Assembly (NCBI RefSeq): GCF_000718135.1
Contig: NZ_JOEM01000013.1
Location: 124,001 to 188,000, forward strand
DNA from: Streptomyces cyaneofuscatus
GTDB lineage: Bacteria > Actinomycetota > Actinomycetes > Streptomycetales > Streptomycetaceae
DNA length: 64,000 nt
Direction of reading: 5' to 3'
Every line of letters begins with the position of its first letter. The first letter of the stretch is position 1. The notes under the pieces were generated by a model. The model did no database searches and had not been told where the DNA came from. It was given only the letters and a program-made list of their open reading frames with translations. The position numbers were made by a program, and so were the translations under genes. Below, one piece after another: positions 1 to 7,144 of this stretch.

Positions 1-629
1 CAGCACCCAGTTGCCCGCCTCCTCGGCCAGCCGGGGGCCCTCCCAGGACACCTCGCCGTCCAGGACCGCCTCCGCGATCTCGATCTCCACCGGGTCCTGT
101 ACGGAGTGGACGTGGCCGCCGATCTGGTGCCCCGTCTCGTCGTCGAGCTCCCACAGCGCGTCGAGGAACTCCTGCGAGCAGACGGGGTGGCCGTACCGGT
201 TTCCCAGCGGGGCGTGAGGGGCGAAGGCGGCTCGTACGGACGGATGCCAGGGCTCGGTTGCCGTCGCCTCCACCCGGGCGGTCAGTGGCACCATCGGGTA
301 CGGCCTGAGTCGCGCAGGCGTCTCTCGCTCCGCCGCCTCAACAGCAGCGTTCCGGACTCGGGCAGTCCGATGTCCAGCGCGGCCGTCGGCAGTCGGGCGC
401 AGTCGACCGAGGCGATGAAGGAGAGCGGACCGTGCCCGTCCCACACCGGCCACGGAGAGCCGGCCGGCAGAGCGGGCAGGCCGCCGAGCCGGACCGCCGG
501 GACGTCGGCGCCGGTCGCCACCTCGAGACGCGCACCAGGACGCAGCAGACCGAGCCACTTCTCGGCGTCGTCGGGCGGCAGATGGCGCAGAGCGAGGGAG
601 CGAAAGGCGTCCCGGGAACCGTGGGTCAT
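1..629 (-). pseudogene. DUF1963-like protein, internally deleted and frameshifted, runs off left edge
   Basis: The start is the ATG at 627-629, behind a GGAGGA ribosome site. The first ~95 codons read as the N-terminal half of a DUF1963/YwqG-type protein (PAVRLGGLPALPAGSPWPVW, then PLSFIASVDCARLP and LPESGTLL). This frame then runs into about 20 unrelated residues and stops at 282. The C-terminal half continues in another frame from about 345 down to the window edge (PYPMVPLTARVEA, HQIGGHVHSVQDPVE, GNWVL). The block of roughly 40 residues that normally links the halves (the strand after GTLL with the FYFDG-like segment) is missing. A deletion that changed frame explains this best. Confident in the family and the break; less so in the exact junction (~340-350). 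Function is unknown even for intact members. Confidence 0.72.
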
Positions 630-747
630 ACGCCCGATCCTCCACCGCACCACTGACAGAGCCCCGGGCAGCCCTTCAGCGGCAGGCGCAGCGACTCGGT
701 CCCGGGTGCTCGCCGGTCCCGGCTGCCCGTGTTTCCGCCGTGTTTCT

Positions 748-772
748 CTACAGTTCTCGGCCAGTTCTGTAG
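748..772. promoter_or_regulatory. Inverted repeat in the 630-955 gap
   Basis: CTACAG (748-753) and CTGTAG (767-772) form a 6-base inverted repeat with a 13-base spacer, and the word CAGTTCT occurs twice within it. It lies in the 326-base gap between the decayed DUF1963 gene and the divergent protease gene. That gap also holds a run of eight C residues (909-916) just before the protease start, and nothing else I can name. A binding site is plausible but unproven. Confidence 0.25.
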
Positions 773-955
773 ATAAGAGCCCCATCTCCGGTCCTTGTCG
801 CGGCAGTTCCGTTTACGCGAGAGTTCGAAGCGCGGCGACAGGAACATGTCATCGCCGCCGGGCAGTGTCCATGGAACACATCGCGCGTCCCCAAGCGCGG
901 TGTGGCCACCCCCCCCATTGTCTGGACGCTTCGCCCGTGTAGCGGAAGGAATCGC

Positions 956-2164
956 GTGAAGCACGGAAAGAAGAAGAACGCGCGCAGATACATCGTGGCG
1001 GCCTCCATCGGCGCCCTCCTGTCGGCCGGAGTCGCCACAGGGGCTTACGCCGGTGCGGCGGATTCCGCGCCGCTGAAGTATCAGCCGGAGATGGTCCAGG
1101 CTCTCGCCACCACCCTGGGCGTGAGCGAGCAGGAGGCCGTCGAGCGGCTGGACAGGGAAGCACAGCAGCAGGGCCGGTTCGCGAAGTTGCGGGCCGAGAA
1201 GGTCTCCACCCTCGGGGCCTTCTTCGCCAAGGACGGGACGCTCGTCGTCAACGCCGCCGATGCCGAGGCGGCGAAGGAGGTCAAGGCGGCGGGACTCGCA
1301 GCACGGGTCCCGGAGCGTGGCGAGGGCGAGCTGAACCGGATAAAGGCGCAGCTCGACGCCAAGGCCCTCAAGAGTGCCCCGGCCGGGGTGTCGGCGTGGT
1401 CCGTCGACCTCGCCTCCGACACCGTGACCGTCGAGGTCAACGGAGAGACCGACGCCGCGACCCGTACCTTCCTCAAGGCCGCGAAGAGCAACGGCGACGC
1501 CGTACGCGTCGTCCAGGGCCAGGAGAAGCTGGAGACGCAGGCCGTCGTGCCGCCGGGCAGCCGCATGACGTTCAACGGCTACCTCTGCTCCGTCGGGTAC
1601 GGCGCGAAGGACCGTAACGGCAAGCAGGTGCTCGTGACCGCCGGGCACTGCATCGAGGACCTGCCCGCACTGGCCTACAACGGGACCCGGTTCGCCAAGG
1701 GCACCCACACCCGCTTCGCGCTCGGTACCCGCAGCGTGGACATGGGCATCGCCACCGTGGACGCCGGCCACTCCATCGGCCTGGACATCACCACGTACGG
1801 CAAGGCGGGCACCGTCGCCGTCCGGGGCAGCCAGCGGGCCCCGCAGGGTTCGGCGCTCTGCAAGGCCGGCCAGACCACCGGCTGGACCTGCGGCAAGGTC
1901 GGCTCGTACAACGTCAGCGTCACCTACACCGACCAGAACGGCGGGCCCGACACCGTCGTGACCGGTCTCGCCAGCTCCTCCGTCTGCACCCAGGGCGGGG
2001 ACAGCGGAGGCGCCTACGTCTCCGGCAACCAGGCCCAGGGGATGACCTCCGGCGGGCCGATCAGCCAGCGGTGCAACGGCCAGGTGAACTCGCCCGGTTC
2101 GTCGTACTTCCAGCCGCTCGACGACGCCCTGAAGTACTACGGGCTGACGCTCAACACCAAGTAG
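956..2164 (+). CDS. Secreted S1-family serine protease with alpha-lytic-type pro-region
   Basis: This is an extracellular chymotrypsin-fold endopeptidase (streptogrisin / alpha-lytic protease group) of 402 residues. GTG 956 was chosen as start because GGAAGGA lies 6 bases upstream and the protein then opens with a basic n-region (KHGKKKNARR), a hydrophobic core and an AYA-GA signal peptidase site near residue 33. Residues ~40-190 form the pro-region, with the typical SEQEAVERL segment, which probably acts as a folding chaperone and is cleaved off. The catalytic triad is visible: His231 in TAGHC, Asp262 in SVDMGIA and Ser350 in GGDSGG. Paired cysteines in the mature part fit disulfides. A strong terminator follows, so it is probably monocistronic. 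Confidence 0.93.
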   Translation: MKHGKKKNARRYIVAASIGALLSAGVATGAYAGAADSAPLKYQPEMVQALATTLGVSEQEAVERLDREAQQQGRFAKLRAEKVSTLGAFFAKDGTLVVNAADAEAAKEVKAAGLAARVPERGEGELNRIKAQLDAKALKSAPAGVSAWSVDLASDTVTVEVNGETDAATRTFLKAAKSNGDAVRVVQGQEKLETQAVVPPGSRMTFNGYLCSVGYGAKDRNGKQVLVTAGHCIEDLPALAYNGTRFAKGTHTRFALGTRSVDMGIATVDAGHSIGLDITTYGKAGTVAVRGSQRAPQGSALCKAGQTTGWTCGKVGSYNVSVTYTDQNGGPDTVVTGLASSSVCTQGGDSGGAYVSGNQAQGMTSGGPISQRCNGQVNSPGSSYFQPLDDALKYYGLTLNTK

Positions 2165-2192
2165 CCCCGACCGGGTGAAGGTGCCTCATACG

Positions 2193-2230
2193 CGGGAGAC
2201 CGTCCACTGACCCTGGGCGGTCTCCCGTTT
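2193..2230 (+). terminator. Rho-independent terminator after the S1 protease gene
   Basis: CGGGAGACCG (2193-2202) and CGGTCTCCCG (2218-2227) form a perfect 10-bp stem with a 15-base loop followed by TTT. It lies 28 bases after the protease stop and 18 bases before the stop of the convergent regulator gene, so it may serve both. Confidence 0.8.
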
Positions 2231-2247
2231 CCACGATTCGATTCAGC

Positions 2248-3306
2248 CTATTCTCCGGTGTCGAAATCCCAGGCCACTCCGTGCACTCCGGGTTTGCAGC
2301 GGGAGGCGAGCACATGGGTGCTGTGGGAATCGTTCATCGAAATGCGCCGCTGCGCACGGGGCGGCGAGCCCACCTGGTCCCGGAAGTACCGCCGGCAGCC
2401 CGAGGGGAGCGCGTCCGGATGGAAGAAGACCTGCTGAAGATATTCGTGCAGATTCGCCCGCGACCAGCGTTCGTAGTGGGTGGCCGGTTCCCGGGACGGG
2501 CTCACATCGACCGCGTAACTCACCACGGTCGTATCCAGTTTGGCGAGTTCCCTGCCGAAGTGGATTTCCAGCACCAGGGATTTGAGCCCCTTGAGGTACG
2601 TCGCCTCGCCGAGCCGGCCGCTGGTGACGCGGATGTCGAGCGGCTCGGCCTGTTCGTCGTCGAAGCTCAGCACGAACAGCGCGCGGTCCGCTCCGGCGCG
2701 ATTGGCCCGCAGCACATTGGTCGTGGTGAGGTTGCTCAGCGTCCCGCTCGCGCCCAGCGTCACCACGTCGTGGATCAGCAGCGAGCCGGTCTCCTGGTTG
2801 AAGTGGCGGAACCGCTCGCCGAGCGCCTTCTCCACCACCGAGTCCTCGCCCAGCACCTGGAGGGCCGCCCCTTCGCCCCGGGCCGGCGCGACCCGGCCGC
2901 GCGGGCGGCGCGGGCCGAGCAGCGAGCGCAGCGCCCCGCCCGGCAGGTCCAGGATCTCCTCCAGCACCTCCACGGCCCGCAGCGACCGGGCCCGCTCCGG
3001 CTGGCTGCGGCCGCGCTGCCAACTGCTCAGCGTGGCCTGGCTGACGCCGATGCCGCGCGCCCTGAGCCGCTCGCTCACCCGCTCCAGGGAGAGGCCGCGG
3101 CGGCCCAGCGCCTCCCTCAGGGCGGCGGGGAAGGCGTCGGAGGCCGGGAGAGGGGTCTCGGCGGCCGACGACTCGTCGTGAGGCGGTGTTCCGGCCGCCC
3201 CGGCCTTCAGCGCCTTCCGCAGATCACGCGCGTTCGTGGCACCCGAGGCGCTCCGCGCGCCCTCCGCGTCCGGCAGACCGACGCCGGCTTCCATCCTGCT
3301 CGACAT
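2248..3306 (-). CDS. XRE-family helix-turn-helix regulator
   Basis: A 352-residue protein. ATG 3306 was chosen because GGGGAGGG sits just upstream; the longer reading to 3504 would overlap the divergent gene. Residues ~50-110 carry a lambda-repressor-like helix-turn-helix (LSLERVSERLRARGIGVSQA then LSSWQRGRSQPERA). The C-terminal ~200 residues are a mixed domain with no motif I recognise. It may sense a ligand or partner. The gene is divergent from the sigma/CAP fusion gene with a 166-base shared promoter region, so mutual control is a reasonable inference. It could also be a constitutive regulator of unrelated targets. Confidence 0.8.
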   Translation of the reverse strand: MSSRMEAGVGLPDAEGARSASGATNARDLRKALKAGAAGTPPHDESSAAETPLPASDAFPAALREALGRRGLSLERVSERLRARGIGVSQATLSSWQRGRSQPERARSLRAVEVLEEILDLPGGALRSLLGPRRPRGRVAPARGEGAALQVLGEDSVVEKALGERFRHFNQETGSLLIHDVVTLGASGTLSNLTTTNVLRANRAGADRALFVLSFDDEQAEPLDIRVTSGRLGEATYLKGLKSLVLEIHFGRELAKLDTTVVSYAVDVSPSREPATHYERWSRANLHEYLQQVFFHPDALPSGCRRYFRDQVGSPPRAQRRISMNDSHSTHVLASRCKPGVHGVAWDFDTGE

Positions 3307-3365
3307 GTCCCTCCCCCATCCCGGCACTCCCGCCGCGGGGCGCCCGTAAGGTCCCCGCATACTGG

Positions 3366-3394
3366 TTGACCACCGGAAAGGGACCGGATAACAA
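3366..3394 (+). promoter_or_regulatory. Candidate promoter for the sigma/CAP fusion gene
   Basis: TTGACC (3366-3371) is followed after 17 bases by TAACAA (3389-3394), or after 15 by GATAAC (3387-3392), about 80 bases upstream of the GTG start at 3473. The region between the divergent genes is otherwise featureless. The match to the -35 is good and to the -10 is loose. Confidence 0.35.
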
Positions 3395-3472
3395 AACCCC
3401 CAGGAGTGACCTGCCCCACACTCCGGGGATGCGCTGCCCGGCGTCCTCCGCACGGCCCGAGGAAGTGAGCAC

Positions 3473-4963
3473 GTGGTGAACAGCGTGAACGGCGTGGACG
3501 TCACCGCACTGGTCGTCGCGGCCAGGGACGGGGACCAGGCGGCCGGGGAGCGGCTCGCCGCCCTCTACCTGCCGCTCGTCTACAACGTCGTGGGCCGCGC
3601 CCTCAACGGCCACCCGGACGTGGACGACGTGGTGCAGGAGACCATGCTCCGCGCGCTCTCCGGCCTCTCCTCGCTGCGCGATCCCACCCGGTTCCGGTCC
3701 TGGCTGGTGGCCATCGCCATGAACCAGGTCCGCACCCGCTGGTCCGTCCTCGGCCACCGCCCCGCCGCGCTGGAGGAGACCGACGAGCCGGCCGACCCGG
3801 CCGCCGACTTCGTCGACCTGACCATCCTGCGCCTGGAGCTCTCCGGCCAGCGGCGCGAGACCGCCGAGGCGACCCGCTGGCTCGACGAGGCGGAGCGCGA
3901 TGTGCTCTCGCTGTGGTGGCTGGAGACGACGGGGGAGCTCACCCGGGCCGAGCTGGCGGACGCCCTCGGCCTCCCGCCCCAGCACGCCGCCGTACGCGTC
4001 CAGCGGGTCAAGAACCAGCTCGACATCGGGCGCGCGGTCGTCCGGGCCCTCGCCGCCGAACCCCGCTGCCCCGCCCTGGACGACCTGGTCGCCGACTGGG
4101 ACGAGGTGCCCACGCCCCTGTGGCGCAAGCGCATAGCCCGCCACATACGCGGCTGCGCCTCCTGCGCGGCGACCAGCTCGGGGCTCGTACCGCCGGAGGG
4201 GCTGCTGTCGGGGCTCGCTCTGGTGGTGCCGTTGTACGAAGGCGGCCAGCACGCCGCCGCCGCTGTCGCCCCGGCCGTGGCTCCGGCCGCGTTCTCGGCG
4301 GGGAAGGCGGCCGGGCTCGCCGCCGCCGCGGCCGCCGTGACCTCGATCGCCGTACTCCTGTGGCCCTCGGCGCCCGCCCCGCCGGCGCCCCGCGCCGAGG
4401 GGGGTACGACGCAGCTCCCGGCGCCCGCGCCGCCCGCGGTCACCGTGCCGGCCACCCCGTCCGCGTCCCCGACGCCCGCCTCCACGCCGTCGCCCACGCC
4501 GAGCCCGTCCGCCCGCAGCGCCTCGCCGTCCGCCACCGTGGCCCCGCCGCCGTCACCGCGCCCGGCGCCCCGGGCGCAGCCCCGTCCCGAGACGCGCCTC
4601 GTCGCCGAGGTCAACACCCTGCGCGCCCACAACGACTGCCCGCAGCTGACCACCGACCCCCGGCTCACCGAGGTCGCCCAGCGCCACTCGGCGGACATGG
4701 CGGCGCACGACTATTTCGGCCACACCGACTCCACGGGCCGGGGCATGGGGGACCGGGTGACCGACTCGGGCTACCTGTGGACCGCCGTGGGCGAGACCAT
4801 CGCCACGGGGAACGCCGACCCGGCCGAGGTCGTCGAGGAGTGGCGCCGCAGCTCCGGCCGCGACGACGACATCCTCAACTGCAACTTCACGCACGTGGGC
4901 GTGGGCATCGCGGACTCGCCGCGGGGGCCCTACTGGACGCAGGTGCTGGCCACACCGCAATGA
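3473..4963 (+). CDS. ECF sigma factor fused to a zinc anti-sigma motif, membrane helix and external CAP domain
   Basis: One 496-residue polypeptide joins parts normally made separately. Residues ~10-85 are sigma region 2 (PDVDDVVQETMLRAL, FRSWLVAIAMNQV). Residues ~130-185 are sigma region 4 (ERDVLSLWWLE to LPPQHAAVRVQRVKNQL). His224, Cys228 and Cys231 (HIRGCASC) form the Hx3Cx2C motif of zinc-binding anti-sigma factors. One hydrophobic helix lies near residues 280-300. A Pro/Ser/Thr-rich linker of ~75 residues follows, then a CAP/SCP domain (residues ~375-496) with NTLRAHN, YFGHTD and VGETIA. By topology the sigma part is cytoplasmic and the CAP domain outside. GTG 3473 has GAGGAAG 7 bases upstream. 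The likely role, by inference, is a membrane-held transcription switch read out from the envelope. Confidence 0.88.
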   Translation: MVNSVNGVDVTALVVAARDGDQAAGERLAALYLPLVYNVVGRALNGHPDVDDVVQETMLRALSGLSSLRDPTRFRSWLVAIAMNQVRTRWSVLGHRPAALEETDEPADPAADFVDLTILRLELSGQRRETAEATRWLDEAERDVLSLWWLETTGELTRAELADALGLPPQHAAVRVQRVKNQLDIGRAVVRALAAEPRCPALDDLVADWDEVPTPLWRKRIARHIRGCASCAATSSGLVPPEGLLSGLALVVPLYEGGQHAAAAVAPAVAPAAFSAGKAAGLAAAAAAVTSIAVLLWPSAPAPPAPRAEGGTTQLPAPAPPAVTVPATPSASPTPASTPSPTPSPSARSASPSATVAPPPSPRPAPRAQPRPETRLVAEVNTLRAHNDCPQLTTDPRLTEVAQRHSADMAAHDYFGHTDSTGRGMGDRVTDSGYLWTAVGETIATGNADPAEVVEEWRRSSGRDDDILNCNFTHVGVGIADSPRGPYWTQVLATPQ

Positions 4964-4967
4964 GGGG

Positions 4968-5456
4968 TTACGGCTGTCGCAGCGGCTTGGCCATGCAGAT
5001 GCTGCTCTCGTACTCCCGGTAGTGGCCGAACTTCTGCTCGCAGACCGTGTAGCCGCACGAGGTGTACAGCGCGACCGCCTCCGGCTGCTGGTCGCCCGTC
5101 TCCAGGACCATCCGGAGCCGGCCCGCGGCCCGGGCGTCCTCCTCCAGAGCGGCGAGCATCCGGCGGGCGAGGCCCCGGCCACGGCCCTCGGGGATCACGA
5201 ACATCCGCTTGATCTCGGCGTCGCCGTCCCCGTACCCCTCCTCGTTACGGTCCTGCGTCCGCCAGCCGCCCGTCGCCACCGGGCGCTCCAGCTCGTCGTA
5301 GGCGAGCAGATACAGACCGTGCGGCGGAACGAACATGGCGGGGTCGAGGTATGTGACATCGCCCTCGTCGCCGTAGCGCTCGGCGTATTCGAGCTGGACC
5401 TGGTCGTTGAGTTTGACGGCGTCGGGGTGGTCGAAGCGGGACGGGCGGATGTTCAT
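4968..5456 (-). CDS. GNAT-family N-acetyltransferase
   Basis: A cytoplasmic acetyl-CoA-dependent transferase of 162 residues, full length for a single GNAT domain. The acetyl-CoA loop is visible as VIPEGRGRGLARRML (RGRGLA, motif A), followed by the LETGDQQPEAVALYTSCGY strand-helix of motif B. The substrate cannot be read from sequence. It converges on the sigma/CAP gene with only 4 bases between the stops, and is divergent from exonuclease III. Its own -10 element ends 7 bases before the ATG, so its mRNA is probably leaderless. Confidence 0.88.
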   Translation of the reverse strand: MNIRPSRFDHPDAVKLNDQVQLEYAERYGDEGDVTYLDPAMFVPPHGLYLLAYDELERPVATGGWRTQDRNEEGYGDGDAEIKRMFVIPEGRGRGLARRMLAALEEDARAAGRLRMVLETGDQQPEAVALYTSCGYTVCEQKFGHYREYESSICMAKPLRQP

Positions 5457-5463
5457 GCTGATT

Positions 5464-5469
5464 ATCGTA
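5464..5469 (-). promoter_or_regulatory. -10 element of a leaderless-type promoter for the GNAT gene
   Basis: On the minus strand TACGAT lies 7 bases upstream of the ATG at 5456. It fits TANNNT, and transcription would start at or next to the start codon. No Shine-Dalgarno sequence is present. Confidence 0.55.
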
Positions 5470-5494
5470 TATCTATGAGTGGGGGTGGGGTAGG

Positions 5495-5500
5495 TACTGT
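5495..5500 (+). promoter_or_regulatory. -10 element of a leaderless-type promoter for xthA
   Basis: TACTGT lies 6 bases upstream of the ATG at 5507, with no ribosome site in between. The expected transcription start is the A of the ATG. It faces the opposite -10 at 5464-5469 across a 50-base gap. Confidence 0.55.
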
Positions 5501-5506
5501 TTCTGG

Positions 5507-6322
5507 ATGCTGACTGTTACATCTGTGAATGTTAATGGCCTCCGCGCCGCCGCGAAGAAGGGCTTCGTGGAATGGCTGGCGGGCACCGACGCCGATGTGG
5601 TCTGCCTCCAGGAGGTCCGCGCCGAGCCAGGCCAGCTGGCCGAGGCGGTCCGTGACCCCGAGGGCTGGCACACCGTGCACGCGCCCGCCGCCGCCAAGGG
5701 GCGCGCCGGGGTCTCCCTCTACTCCCGGCAGGCGCCGGAGCGGGTCCAGATCGGCTTCGGCGGGTTTGACGTGCCCGGGGCGGAGGAGTTCGACGCGAGC
5801 GGCCGGTACGTCGAGATCGACCTGCCCGGCGTGACCGTCGCGAGCCTGTACCTGCCCTCCGGTGAGGTCGGCACGGAGCGGCAGGAGGAGAAGGAGCGCT
5901 TCATGGCGGCCTTCCTGCCCTACCTCCAAGGTCTGAAGGCGCGGGCGGCGGCGGACGGCCGCGAGGTCGTGGTCTGCGGCGACTGGAACATCGCCCACCA
6001 GGAGGCCGACCTGAAGAACTGGAAGGCCAACCAGAAGAGTTCCGGCTTCCTCCCCGAGGAGCGCGCCTGGCTGACCCGGGTCTTCGCGGAGGCCGCGTAC
6101 GTGGATGTGGTGCGGCAGCTGCACCCGGATGTGGCGGGGCCGTACAGCTGGTGGTCCTACCGGGGGCGCGCCTTCGACAATGACGCGGGCTGGCGCATCG
6201 ACTACCAGATCGCCACGCCGGGGCTCGCCGCGCGGGCGGTCAAGGCGTGGGTGGAGCGGGCCGCCACGCATGGCGAGCGGTGGAGCGACCACGCGCCGGT
6301 GACGGTCGTCTACGAGCGGTAG
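5507..6322 (+). CDS. xthA: Exodeoxyribonuclease III
   Basis: This is a Mg-dependent AP endonuclease / 3'-5' exonuclease of base excision repair, in the endonuclease/exonuclease/phosphatase fold. The 271-residue length is normal. The landmarks are SVNVNGLRAA at the N-terminus, the metal-binding glutamate in CLQEVRAE (~residue 36), GDWNIAH (the conserved Asp-x-Asn), WRIDYQIATP and the C-terminal WSDHAPV with the catalytic Asp-His pair. A start-codon-proximal -10 suggests a leaderless transcript. It converges with the MerR gene, 11 bases away. Confidence 0.95.
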   Translation: MLTVTSVNVNGLRAAAKKGFVEWLAGTDADVVCLQEVRAEPGQLAEAVRDPEGWHTVHAPAAAKGRAGVSLYSRQAPERVQIGFGGFDVPGAEEFDASGRYVEIDLPGVTVASLYLPSGEVGTERQEEKERFMAAFLPYLQGLKARAAADGREVVVCGDWNIAHQEADLKNWKANQKSSGFLPEERAWLTRVFAEAAYVDVVRQLHPDVAGPYSWWSYRGRAFDNDAGWRIDYQIATPGLAARAVKAWVERAATHGERWSDHAPVTVVYER

Positions 6323-6333
6323 CGCAGGGGCCG

Positions 6334-7008
6334 TTACGCCTTCGGAGGCTGTGTGCCGTCCTCGCGGCGCAGCCTCCGGTCCAGCGCCATCGACAGCTCC
6401 GCGTCCACCACCGCGCGCGCCAGTGGCCGGAGTTGGGCCGGTTCGGTCTCCGCCGCGTGGGCATGCAGTACGCGTACGAAGATTTCGGCGAGAGCGTCCG
6501 CGTGCTCACGGACGCGGCGGCCCGAGGAGAGCACCGTGGCGAGCGGCACCCCTTCCCGTACGAGCTCCGCCGAGACCTCCAGCAGGCGGCGGCTGATGTG
6601 GACGATCTCGTCGCCGTCGGTGGCGAGATAGCCCAGGTCCAGGGCGGTGGCCAGGTTCTCCGGGGTGACCTCGCCCTCGAAGTAGTCGGCGAGCTGTTCC
6701 GGGGTGAGCCGGACCGGGGTCTCCTCGGTCGGTTCGCCGAGCCCCAGCACCTCGGCGACATCGCGCCCGCTCTCGAAGGTGGCGGCCAGATCCGCGATGC
6801 CGTTCAGGGTGTGGCCGCGCTCCAGCAGGCCCGTGATGGTCCGCAGGCGGGCCAGGTGGTGGTCGTCGTACCAGGCGATCCGGCCCTCACGGCGGGGTGG
6901 CGGGATCAGGCCGCGCTCCCGGTAGAAGCGCAGGGTCCGCACGGTGATGCCGGCCTCCTTGGCCAGCTCCTCCATGCGGTATTCGCGGTGCTCGCGTCCT
7001 TCAGCCAC
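6334..7008 (-). CDS. MerR-family transcriptional regulator
   Basis: A 224-residue regulator. The N-terminal winged helix is clear (YRMEELAKEAGITVRTLRFY RERG, then GRIAWYDDHHLARLRTI), followed by the helical dimerisation region and a ~120-residue effector domain without metal-binding cysteines. It therefore probably senses an organic molecule. GTG 7008 is the start, with a TAGGGT -10 exactly 6 bases upstream. It is divergent from the monooxygenase operon and is its obvious candidate regulator. Confidence 0.9.
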   Translation of the reverse strand: MAEGREHREYRMEELAKEAGITVRTLRFYRERGLIPPPRREGRIAWYDDHHLARLRTITGLLERGHTLNGIADLAATFESGRDVAEVLGLGEPTEETPVRLTPEQLADYFEGEVTPENLATALDLGYLATDGDEIVHISRRLLEVSAELVREGVPLATVLSSGRRVREHADALAEIFVRVLHAHAAETEPAQLRPLARAVVDAELSMALDRRLRREDGTQPPKA

Positions 7009-7014
7009 AGGGGC

Positions 7015-7020
7015 ACCCTA
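7015..7020 (-). promoter_or_regulatory. -10 element of a leaderless-type promoter for the MerR gene
   Basis: TAGGGT on the minus strand is separated from the GTG start at 7008 by GCCCCT (6 bases). It has the same geometry as the other start-codon-proximal promoters in this window. Confidence 0.5.
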
Positions 7021-7094
7021 TGTTGTACCGCCAGTAACTTTCCTCGGTCCGACCCCTACCCATCGGTACGAGCCTGCTCTACTCTCCGAACCAT

Positions 7095-7110
7095 GCCAGT
7101 GATTGCTGGC
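7095..7110 (+). promoter_or_regulatory. Inverted repeat upstream of the monooxygenase operon
   Basis: GCCAG (7095-7099), 6 bases, CTGGC (7106-7110), 35 bases before the monooxygenase start. A second CCAGTAA word occurs near 7029, close to the MerR promoter. It could be the MerR operator, though MerR proteins normally bind between -35 and -10 and I cannot place those elements confidently. Confidence 0.3.
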
Positions 7111-7144
7111 GTAATCGCGTGACGTACCGCGGGGAGGCGGCAGC

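Noticed and set aside
909..916. Run of eight C residues before the S1 protease as a phase-variation switch
   Set aside because: It lies outside the coding frame that starts at 956 and not clearly between promoter elements. One run alone is weak evidence.
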